Shown: positions 1 through 8,600 of the stretch, one piece after another
Position numbering within the stretch: position 1 is the stretch's first letter
How the letters are laid out: each line of letters opens with the position of its first letter
Source: Polyrhizophydium stewartii
Lineage: Eukaryota > Chytridiomycota > Chytridiomycetes > Rhizophydiales
DNA length: 29,341 nucleotides
NCBI GenBank assembly: GCA_027604665.1
Contig: JADGIZ010000048.1
Span: forward strand, 5,110-34,450
Direction of reading: 5' to 3'
The notes under the pieces: model-generated
The model's input: the letters and a program-made list of their open reading frames with translations, nothing else
Told to the model about the DNA's origin: nothing
Databases searched by the model: none
Made by a program: the position numbers and the translations under genes

Positions 1-773
1 CGCCCCCCGCACGCAGCGCCAGCTCGCTTGCTTCGCACTGCAAGTGCTCGGACCCTACGTTGTCGACCGGTGCATCAAGGTGCTCAAGAAGTCCGAGACT
101 GGTAAGGCGTGCCGATCGCTCTGGCATCGGCCGCTGTTGCTCACACGACCGCATCGACAGACGGCAGCCTTCGGCAGATTCCGCCAAGCATCAAGCGCGG
201 CCTCGTGCGTGCGGGCCAGGCCTTCCGCGGGCCGATTGCGTCTCTGCATCTGGCCAACTTTTACATCTTTGGCGCCTACTACCACATGTCCAAGCGGCTG
301 ACGGGCGTGCGATACGTGCTGTTGCGGCGGCTGCGCGAGGGCGAGCCCGCGGTCGGATACGAGGTGCTCTCGGTGCTCATTTACGTTCAGCTGTTGGTGC
401 AAGCGTACCACAAGTGGAGCAAGCGGCGCGCTGTGTCAGACAAGACCGCGCCGGTGGACCAGGACTACGAGTTGAGAGCGGACAGCGCGTCCATGCGTTG
501 CGCATCTCCTGCTCGTTCTGCCACTGACCCGCGACGCACGGTCATGCGCGCTGATACAGCGACAGTCACCTGGAGCCCAGCGACGACCAGACTGTCGGCG
601 AGTCGCAAAAGTGCACGCTCTGCCTCAGTGCGCGAAAGACGCCGACGGCGACGCCGTGCGGGCATGTTTTTTGTTGGCGATGCATCGCCGACTGGTGCCG
701 CAACAAGCAAGAGTGCCCTCTCTGTCGTCAGGATGTCGCACACAACCAGCTGTATCCGCTCATCAATTTCTGA
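1..773 (+). CDS. PEX10: PEX10-like peroxisomal RING E3 ligase, 3' part (5' end outside window)
   Basis: RING-finger peroxin; in the family it sits in the peroxisomal membrane and, with PEX2 and PEX12, ubiquitinates the import receptor PEX5. Exons in the model are <1-101, 161-470 and 560-773; both introns (59 and 89 nt) keep phase. The first exon gives a hydrophobic stretch containing [10 protein letters not shown]. The second holds the family segment [20 protein letters not shown] followed by a membrane-like helix. The last encodes a C3HC4 RING: CTLC, then [10 protein letters not shown], then CPLC, ending at LINF and a TGA at 771-773. The N-terminal half is missing because the window starts inside the gene. 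It converges with TFIIS, leaving 161 bp between the stops. PEX2 and PEX12 were considered, but the segment before the RING and the complete C3HC4 ring point to PEX10. The second intron uses a GTTGAG donor, a weaker form also used in DNA-PKcs. Confidence 0.88.
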
Positions 774-934
774 GATCGACGGCAAGTGCATTCGGCGAGA
801 TCGTGGGACTAAAACGAATGTCTTTATGGGCGTCGCCGTTTCTTGGCGCACGCGATGGCGCAGGCCGAGAAAGGCGCAGGAAGGTAGAGAGAGAAGGGGA
901 TCCGAAGACGTGTGGAGAGCCGTTGCAGAGCAGC

Positions 935-2553
935 TCAACAAAACTTCCACTTGTTGCCGCAGTTGACACACGTCACAAACGTTGTCTGCGGCAGAGGCGG
1001 GGTGGTGGTCGCGGCGGCAGCCAAAGCGAACGAGTTAGCAGGCGCAACTTGCACAGCGCGCAGAGTGCCTGGGGCTCACCATCGGCTCGTCGGCACTGCG
1101 AGTCTGCATCTGATAATACTTTGTCTTGCGCGCACCACATCGGCCGCACTTGAACATGTCCGTCTCAGACTGGTTGTCCGTGGCCGAGACGGCATCTTGG
1201 ATGCTCTCCTGCCGTGCGCGTTCGACTTCGGCTTTGCGGTCGTCGGACATGAGCTCCTCGATGGACATGACTGCAAAGCGCTCGGGCGAAATCTTGTTGG
1301 AGAGGAGTCCGTCGCGCACTTTCGCATTGGTCTTGAGGTTTGAGATGAGCGTGCGTACGCGGGCCTTGTATTTGTCGTTGGTTGCCTTGTTCTCGGCAAA
1401 TACGGCTGCCTCGACGGCCTCAATGATCTTGATGACCTTGCTGCCTGCGGCCGTCGAGCCCGTTGCGAGGCACGTGTACAAGCTCTCTGTGCAGCGATCG
1501 CGGATCGTGTCGCCTGACGGGCGCACCGTGATGCCGTCTGTCGCCACAGTGCGAGTCGGTGTCGGTGCGCTGGGTGCATTGGGCGTGCTTGGCGTCAGCG
1601 GCGTCGAGGCCGACGACGATGCACCCGCCGAGTCGGTGCGTCGCATCTTGACTGCTGTGAAGAGGCGACGCGGTTAGCCCGCGCACCGCTTCAGCGCATC
1701 CAGATCCGCTCGAGGCTGCAACATGCCTTCTTGGCGAGAGGCGGCCTGCGACGTGGCCACGGCAGTCCCGTTCTTTGTGGGCGTGTCGGTGTTCGTGCGA
1801 CCAATGTCTGCCTTCCACTTGTTCACAACATCCTTGCTGACCGTCTTGATCCGGTCGGACGCATTCGGGTGCTTGCGGAGCTCCGTGACGTAGACACCGA
1901 TGCGAGTGCTCTGCGCGGCGGCCACGGCGAGGCGGGTGAGCAGGCAGCGGTGTGGGAGGGGATAGAACCAATCGCATGGCTTGCTGACCTTGAGCGAGTC
2001 TGTTGTTGCCTTGAACTCTTTGAGCCGGCCAAGCAGCTGGAGCACAACCTGCAGGCATCGCACGAGTCAGCGAGCTCATACAGCGGAGAGACAGCGGGCC
2101 GCCAGCGCATGCACGGCAGGGCAGGTCGGCGCCGTGCCAGCCCCAGGGAGTCGCCTGCACTTGACATCATTGGGGGAGCAGTCCGCCTATGCGCCTGACG
2201 CATGTTGGCGTGTGCATCGGTCTGCAAGCGAGGGTGGCTCGCCGCACTGATGCGCTGAGAGCGTGCGCTTCTCCGGGCGGTCGCAAGCATGCCCACACGG
2301 CTTGCGGCTCGCGGCCGGCGGGGCCGCACGCCCGTAAGCGGGGCCAGTCGAGTTCATTGCTGCTCCTTCGGCCAGGCGCCGACCAGCTCGGCCGAACGCC
2401 GCACGCGCGGCACGCGCCGCACAGCATGGCCAGCGAGTGCACGCCGGCGGCTACACACGCGGCGCGACAGGGGCGAGTGCGCACCGCCTCCTTGTTGTCG
2501 CCAAGCGCCCGGCTGATGTGGTCCTTCATCCTCGGGAGCTCGGATGCGTCCAT
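935..2553 (-). CDS. DST1: Transcription elongation factor TFIIS
   Basis: TFIIS rescues backtracked RNA polymerase II by stimulating transcript cleavage in the nucleus. Model exons: 2553-2485, 2048-1989, 1910-1687, 1587-1080, 985-935, giving 303 aa, a normal family length. Residues 1-80 or so form the N-terminal LW/TFIIS-N helical domain (VLQLLGRLKEF, then TRIGVYVTELRKHP after splicing). A Ser/Thr/Pro linker follows, then the central polymerase-binding domain (DTIRDRCTESLYTCL). The C-terminal zinc ribbon has CGRC and CVNC cysteine pairs, ending NKWKFC. The acidic hairpin RSADEPM is present and its D-E pair is the catalytic tip; the last intron falls right after that Met, and the final exon starts TTFVTC. 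The ATG at 2553 is chosen because it gives the expected short N-terminal helix. The junction 1687/1587 lies in the unconserved linker; it keeps phase but is the least certain. The gene is divergent from RRP42 and its first intron is unusually long (436 bp). Confidence 0.93.
2049..2484 (-). other. Long first intron of TFIIS (436 bp)
   Basis: This is the longest intron in the window; nearly all others are 50-130 nt. It starts with a GTGCGC donor after codon 23 and ends with CTGCAG before the exon encoding VVLQLLGR. Joining the flanking exons reproduces the TFIIS N-terminal domain with no residues missing, so no hidden coding exon is needed. The interior is very GC-rich. I see no RNA gene or convincing protein in it on either strand. 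It lies just downstream of the TFIIS start and could hold regulatory sequence, which is inference. Confidence 0.7.
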
Positions 2554-2640
2554 CCTGAAAAAGTGTCAGTGTGAAATCAGTCCCGTGAGAGCGGTTTGTC
2601 GTCGGGCACGGCCCGCTGCTCGACCAGAAACCCGCCGGCC
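2554..2640. promoter_or_regulatory. Divergent promoter region, TFIIS / RRP42
   Basis: Only 87 bp separate the start codon of TFIIS (minus strand) from the proposed start codon of RRP42 (plus strand), so both 5' untranslated regions and core promoters must fit here or overlap the first exons and introns. No clear TATA box is visible. The assignment rests on gene layout alone. Confidence 0.5.
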
Positions 2641-3862
2641 ATGCTGATCGGCGCCAGCGAGAGGTGTGCCGCCGCTGCCGCCGCGCCGCCGCTGCCGCCG
2701 CGCGGTTGAAGCGAATGCTGCGGATTGTGGGGCGTGGTGCTGATGCGCGGCCGCGTGCGGACGTGCGTCCTTGCTGCCGACAGGGACTTCATCACCAAGG
2801 GCGTCGAGAGCGGCATCCGCGCCGACGGCCGAGGCCCCCTCGACTTTCGCCAGTTCTTCCTCGAGACGGGCATGATCACGCAGGCGTCTGGATCTTGCCG
2901 CGCAACCATTGACTTTGGCACCGACGTGCTTGCGGGCGTCAAGGTCCAGGTGGGCGACATCGAAGGCCGCGTCGACAGCGACGAGGCGCAGGCGGACGGC
3001 GCAATGGTCGAGGATGCCGGCGCAGGCGACGACGCCGAGACCGGTGCCCAGTCGCGCGGCAACGTCGGTCGCGTCGTGTGCACTGTTGAATGGTGCGTCC
3101 GTGCGGCCCTTGCGTGCCCGCAACGCCGATCGCGCTCACCCGTTCCCCACAACACGACACACCGCCAGCTCGCCGGCAGCCAAGAGCGTGCTCGATGCCC
3201 GCGAGGTCGACGACATGTGCAACGAGTACAGCCAGATCCTGACGCGTACGCTCAACGGTCCGCACGGAGGCCTGGATCTGCAGAAGCTGTGCATCATACC
3301 CGGATCGACGTGCTGGGTCGTCAACGTCGACGTCCTGATCCTCGACTACGGCGGCAATGTGCTCGACACCATCTTCATGGCCGTGCGCGGCGCGTTGCAC
3401 AACACACGCCTGCCAAAGGCAACGGTCGAGCAGACCGACGGCCACTTTGAGTTTGACATTTCCGACGACGAGACGGAGATTCTTGCCGGCCGCGAAAGCG
3501 TGCCTGTTGCCATGACGCTCAGCAAGATCGGCACGAGCCGCATCGTCGACTCGACGCCACTCGAGGCGTTGTGCTCGGCGGCGCAGGTGACCGTCTTTGT
3601 CAACCGCGCAGGGAACGTGTGCGGCCTGCAAAAGAGCGGCAAGGGGAGCCTCGAGCCAAGCATTCTGATTGACATGATCGAAGTGAGCCATCGCTGTTGT
3701 TCTCCTCACTCGAGGTTTGTTTTCGAGTCGACTGCTTGTTGACCCAGCGCCCGCAAGACGGGAGTCAAACTCGGGACAGAGCTTGCCGAGAAACTGGATG
3801 CAGTGCTTGATCGCGAGGAGCGCGACCGCCTGAGCCATATCGAGCCGACAGGCTTTCGATGA
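2641..3862 (+). CDS. RRP42: RNA exosome core ring subunit Rrp42 (RNase PH-like)
   Basis: One of six RNase PH-fold subunits forming the barrel of the eukaryotic exosome, which processes and degrades RNA from the 3' end in nucleus and cytoplasm; in eukaryotes these subunits are catalytically inactive. Model exons: 2641-2663, 2784-3092, 3169-3682, 3758-3862, all phase-consistent, giving 316 aa. Visible features: GIRADGRG near the N-terminus (the family's RxDGR start), an acidic Ala/Asp-rich loop of about 30 residues, then LQKLCIIPGSTCWVVNVDVL and ALHNTRLPKATVE. The last is the segment by which I assign it to Rrp42 rather than Rrp45 or Rrp43. The later TLSKIG and VGKGSL-type motif (SGKGSLEPS) also match. 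The first exon is tiny (MLIGASE) and is inferred because it restores the short helix before DFITKGV; it could instead start elsewhere. The 3' end converges tightly with the MerT-HMA gene, with 29 bp between the stops. Confidence 0.9.
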
Positions 3863-3870
3863 ATCCCACT

Positions 3871-3876
3871 TTTATT
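3871..3876 (-). terminator. AATAAA poly(A) signal of the MerT-HMA gene
   Basis: Reading the minus strand, AATAAA lies about 16 nt past the stop codon of the MerT-HMA gene and close to the end of RRP42. Its exact hexamer sequence and position fit a poly(A) signal. Cleavage downstream of it would place the mRNA end inside the last RRP42 exon. Confidence 0.5.
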
Positions 3877-3891
3877 ACGGAGCGGCCGCAA

Positions 3892-4772
3892 TCACGCGCA
3901 CTCGGGCTTGGTGTGCTCGGTCGCAACAAGCTTGGCACGATATTGAAAGTCGATGCGTGCGAGCGACTCGCGAACGGCCTTTGCAAAGACCGCCGTGTCT
4001 GCGGAGACCTCTGGGCTGACGGACGCCTTGTCCGAGACAAGGTACGCCGGCACCGTGCGCGAGATCACCGCTGCGCCGGCGTCAAAGTACACGCGGGCGT
4101 CCGTGACGGTCGGTAGTGCCTCAAGCACACTCTTGACCCGCGAGGCACAGCCCATGCATCTCAGGCCTTTGATCTCGAACGTCAGCGTTTGGGTCACAAC
4201 GGGGACGCATCCTTGCCGCGGGCGGTCAACGACGGCCGAGCCAAAGAGCGGCGCAGTCCAGTCGCTCAGCCGGCCGTTGTTGTACGAGTCGACGAGATCC
4301 GGGCTCGCCATGAGTGCGACAGAGAGGCCCGCCATTGCCGTCGTGGCTGGCGTCCAGACAGACTTGCGAGAGGAGGCGATGAGCAGGCCAAGGGCGACGC
4401 CTGTGAAGGGCAGCCTGTACGGCGTCAGGACTGCGAAGCTGGGGCAGTCCCATGTCAGCGACGGCGCGGCTGGTCAGCAGGCGGGCTGCGGCGGGCGGCT
4501 GCGGCTGCGACTGGGAGGCGCCGTGCCGCCGTCGAGGCCACGCACCCTGCGCAGCCCACGGACAGGGCGTTGAGCACGAGCTGGACGACGCAGCACGAGC
4601 TGGCGAGCATACTCGCGACGGCCGACAGCGCGCACAGCAGCAGCGAGCTGCGGGCAGCGTCAGAGCGCTGCGAATAGTCGGCGCCAGCACCGGGGGCGGC
4701 TGCGGCGTCTGGTGCAGCGGCGGCCGAGGTATCGCCGGCCGGGGCGGTCGCAGCTTTCGACCGGCTCTTCAT
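3892..4772 (-). CDS. MerT-like membrane protein fused to a heavy-metal-associated (HMA) domain
   Basis: Two exons (4772-4546, 4438-3892; 107-nt intron, GTGCGT donor) encode 257 aa. A 40-residue Ala/Pro-rich N-terminus is followed by a hydrophobic helix ending SSCCVV (Cys60-Cys61). A second helix after the motif LTPYRLPFTGVALGLL and a third (AMAGLSVALMA) come next, then an HMA ferredoxin-like domain with GLRCMGC (Cys170, Cys173). The paired Cys in helix 1 and the following LTPYR-x2-F segment resemble bacterial mercuric transporter MerT. The HMA part resembles MerP, so the order is that of MerTP-type fusions. MerT proteins bind Hg(II) through the helix-1 Cys pair; the second cytoplasmic pair of classical MerT is not seen. 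The C-terminus has a lone Cys (PECA). Substrate and membrane location are inferred. A spliced intron and a eukaryote-like N-terminus argue against bacterial contamination. The gene lies 48 bp from the ADE8 stop on the same strand. Confidence 0.75.
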
Positions 4773-4820
4773 TGAAATCTGGGCAAAGATGGAAGGACTA
4801 CAGCGCTGGGGCGAGACAGC

Positions 4821-5480
4821 CTATGCCGTGAGCATGGCACGCACGCCCTCGACAATCAGCTCGTGCTCGACCGAGTGCATGCGCTCCTCGAGCGTCGCGA
4901 GCGTATCGGTCTTGAGGATCGGCACCTCGCGCTTGACCACCACCTCGCCGCGATCGACCTGCGGGATGACCTTGTGCACCATGACGCCGGTGTTGGCGAT
5001 CTCGCCGCGCTGGAAGCTGTCGAACGCGCGCTCGATGGCGTGGGCGCCGTCAAAGGCGCCGGGGAGCGCCGGGTGCAGGTTGATGACCCGGCCGTCGGCA
5101 AAGCCGGCCAGGAACTCTGCCGAGAGGATGTGCATGAAGCCGGCGAGCACAATCAGGTCGGGTTGCGACGGGTCGGCGCCGAGCGGCACCGACGCCGGGT
5201 CGGCGGCGGCAAGCTCCGCTAGGCGAGCCTTGATCTCCACGGCCAGATCCACGTCGTAGTCGACCCGGGTCTTGCCTTGGTCGCGGTACGGCTTGAGCGT
5301 CTTGACCAGCGTCGGGATGCCGGCCGTCGCGGCACGCTCGAGGCCGAACACGCCGCGGCGGTTGGACACGACGAGCGCGACCTGCGCGCCAATGCGGTCG
5401 GCGCGCGTGGCGTCGATGATGGCCTGCAGGTTCGAGCCGTTGCCCGAGATGAGCACGACGAGGCGCGGCGCGGCGGGCAT
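4821..5480 (-). CDS. ADE8: Phosphoribosylglycinamide formyltransferase (GAR transformylase)
   Basis: Transfers a formyl group from 10-formyl-tetrahydrofolate to GAR, the third step of purine synthesis, in the cytosol. A single exon of 219 aa is the normal length for free-standing PurN/Ade8 enzymes. The phosphate-binding loop SGNGSNLQ is at residues 12-19. The catalytic Asn134 and His136 lie in INLHPALPGAFDGAHAIE, and the catalytic Asp176 is in VIPQVDRGE. The LHPALPG-x-FDG form with HAIE is the fungal version; bacteria and animals usually have HPSLLP. I chose the ATG at 5480 because it sits directly before the first beta strand; the same frame stays open further upstream but that sequence is low-complexity and overlaps the start region of the LSD1-like gene. 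In animals this activity is part of a trifunctional protein, so the solo enzyme supports a fungal source. Confidence 0.96.
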   Translation of the reverse strand: MPAAPRLVVLISGNGSNLQAIIDATRADRIGAQVALVVSNRRGVFGLERAATAGIPTLVKTLKPYRDQGKTRVDYDVDLAVEIKARLAELAAADPASVPLGADPSQPDLIVLAGFMHILSAEFLAGFADGRVINLHPALPGAFDGAHAIERAFDSFQRGEIANTGVMVHKVIPQVDRGEVVVKREVPILKTDTLATLEERMHSVEHELIVEGVRAMLTA

Positions 5481-5683
5481 CGCGGGTGTCGTCGGGGAGG
5501 GGAGGGGACTGTGGCCGGCGGCCTCCAGAAAAGCAGCGTTCCACGGGCGCTCCGCGCGCCGCGTCGCCCCAGTCACGCTGATTTCAGCGTCACAAAGAGC
5601 TGGGTCGCAGGCAGTGGCCGCCCGACGGACTGGCCGCCAGCAAGCTCGGCCGCCCGACCGCCCGACAGCAAGCCCGCGCACAC
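5481..5683. promoter_or_regulatory. Divergent promoter region, ADE8 / LSD1-like gene
   Basis: A 203-bp GC-rich gap lies between two start codons pointing away from each other. It should contain both promoters. No TATA box or repeated site stands out. Confidence 0.45.
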
Positions 5684-8600
5684 ATGGACGCTTCGAAAGG
5701 CGCCTGCGCGCGCGAGGGCCCGCGGAGCCCGACGGCCGGCATGTGCGCCAATGCGCCCGAGCACGCAGGGCAGTCCCCCGAGACAGACCGCCGGGCGAGG
5801 CCCCACAAACTCCAGACGCCGCCCGAGCTGACCTCCAAGCGGCCAGCACTGTCCGCCGGCGACATCTGCTACGCCCACGAGCCGACGGCAGTCATGGTTG
5901 CCCGACAACCCGCTGCGCACACCGCGTCCGCAATGTCCAAGCCCTCACCAATGCACAAGTCACAGCCAACGCAACCTCACGCTGCTGCCGCACAGGCAGT
6001 CGAAGAGCACACCACCTCAGATCACCACAGGGGACTGGCGCATGCCGGCGCCCGCCTGGACTCGTCAAGGCGCTCATCAAGTGTTTCGACCAATGGCGTC
6101 CATGCACAGGCGGTGCCTACCCAAGCCGAGTCGAGGCAGCAGCACGAGTCTGCGTTGGGCGAGACGAGATCGATCGCCAAGACGCAAGGCGGCGACGGCC
6201 CGGATCTGGCTGCCCGCAGAGGATCGCGGGGCGACGGCGCGCATGCCTCTGCCCAATCCACCAACACTCACGACGAGTTGCCTGGCGCAAGCGGGGGCTC
6301 CATGCACGTCAGGCTGCGGCGGCTCGTTTCGGGCGTCGTCGTCGCTGTTCCCGCGGAACCGGCCTTGACGTCATCCAACACCAGTGCAGCCTCGCAGGCG
6401 GGCTCGGAGAGGCGACCCGAGGCAGACACGCAAGGTAGCACCGCCTCGGCCCGTCCGCCGCGCACGGTCATCAAGATCGTCCTGCCTGCCCGCTCGTCCG
6501 ACAGAGCGTGCGATGTCTCGTCGCTGCCGGAGGCGCATGCTCCTCAAGCCTCGCACATCTCGGACGTTGCGAGCACCGAGAGGCCCATGGTATTGTCGTC
6601 TGGAGCCGAATACGCGGAAAGCAGCCCCGCATCCGCAGGCCCGGCCGCGCCAGCGAGCGTCTCGTCGGACGGCGACATGCCTGGCGGGCTTGCCCTCGAT
6701 ATGCGCAACCCAGACGCGAATCCGCCACAAGACCGCCTGGACGGCGGCGGCGCCGCGCCGGCTGGCATGGGCAGCGGGCCAGGCGGCGCCCTCGCCAGCT
6801 CGGCCGGTGCCGGCGCAGGCGCTGTGGTCGACGCCGGCGTCGATGCGGACACCGCCAGCTCTCGCAAGCGCAGGCGCAGCCTCGCCGCAGGCGGCGCCGC
6901 AGCCGACGGCGTCCTGCTTGCGGATGTCGGCGGCCGCGGTGCCAACAACAGGCGTCGAGGCAGCGCCGGCGCCGCCACAGACGCCGACACAGGCGCCAGT
7001 GGCGACGACAGCGCCTTCGCCAACACGCCAGAGTCGCCTCGAGAGACGGCGACAGCACGCACCAGTGCTCGCTTCGCATCGCGCCGCCAGACGCACAGGC
7101 TTGCCGGCCACCCGCCGCTAACGAGCACGCATCTGGATCAGCTGCCGCAGCGCTCGCTCAAGCGCCCGCTGCTGTCACGAGCCGCAGCTTACCGGAGTGC
7201 TGCCAATGAGCGCCAGCGGCCCGACGCTGGTGACGCCTCGCCACGTGCCCAGCAGCCCGGCGCGGCGCAGTCCGACTCGGCTACTCGGTCGAGCGAGCCC
7301 GAGAACGATGATGCCTCCGAGCCGTCGTCTCGCAAGCGCCTCGCTGCTCAGGCCGCTCTCGCGGTTGTGTCTGGGTCGGCGTCCAAGCGGTCTGCCGTTC
7401 CGCTCCCGCGGTCCCACTCGACAACGTCGATCCATGCCCAGCATGAGCAGGCAGCCATTGCCTCGCGCCTCCCGCCAAACACCATGACACAAGACGAGCT
7501 CGACCTGTTCCCGCACATCAATCACGCTGCCTTGCGATCAAAGTATCTCCGCATCCGCAACTGGATCCTCGCCATCTGGCTCTATGACCCGCGCTCGCGT
7601 CTGACGCTCGAGCAAACACTCAGCCTCGCGGAACAGCTCAAGCACCCGGCTCTCGCGGACGAGCAGATGATTGCGTGCGCGTTCAACTACTTGGACCGCC
7701 GAAGATTCATTAACTTTGGCGTCTTTTCGCCCGAGGAAACACCGGAAACCGACGTCGACACCGACGCCGACTCGGAGCTTGCTGTATCGGCTGCTGCGCA
7801 CGCTGCTCGCTTTGCGACGATGCCGCGAACGGCTCCAAACACCAACCCCGATCCGCCGCGCGGTCGCAGGCCCATGATCATCATCATTGGCGCGGGCATG
7901 GCCGGCTTGAGTGCTGCCCGAGAGATTTTCAACATCTACGACGGCATCCCCGGCGTCCCGTCGCCAGAGATTGTTATTCTCGAGGGCCGCAATCGACTCG
8001 GCGGCCGCATCCTGACTTTGCCGCTGGACACACCGCCGCCCAATGGCGGTCTACCGGCGGGTGTCGACCTCGCGGCGCAGATTGTCACGGGCTTCAAGGA
8101 CGGAAATCCGCTCGACGTCGTCATCAACACACAGATTGGTGCGCCGGTCCATTTTCTCAACAATGCCGAAGAGTGCCGCCTGTACGACATTGACGGCCTC
8201 GAGGTTGAGCCCGAGCCCGACACATCGGCAGAGAACTTTTACAACGAGATCCTCGATCTTGCTTGCCGAACCGTCGTCGAGAACGGCGAGTATGTTGTGC
8301 TTCCGCTCGAGCAGCTCGAATCTTATAAGCGCTCCAATACCGACCGCCCGTCGCTATCCGAGGCGGTTTCACTCGGCGCCGTGTTCGAGTACCATCTGCA
8401 GCGCCATCCGCTCTATCCGCGACTCAAGCCCAGTCACTTGCGGTTGCTCAACTGGCATGTGGCCAACCTCGAGTACGGCAATGCCACCAACTTTAGCCGT
8501 CTGTCGTCGCTGCACTGGGACCAGGACGATGAGCACGAGTTCTCGGGTACGCACGCCGTGCTTGTCGGCGGTTACGGCCAGGTTCCGCACGCCTACGCGT

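Noticed and set aside
774..934. Possible small gene in the PEX10-TFIIS gap
   Set aside because: Only 161 bp between convergent stops; no start, motif or RNA-like structure that I could support.
3892..4772. Bacterial contamination as the source of the MerT-like gene
   Set aside because: The gene has a phase-correct intron with the same donor type as its neighbours and sits within 50 bp of eukaryotic genes on both sides.
6371..7209. Open frames on both strands inside the N-terminal part of the LSD1-like gene
   Set aside because: GC-rich alternating Ala/Arg/Pro frames; only the plus-strand frame continues into SWIRM and the oxidase.
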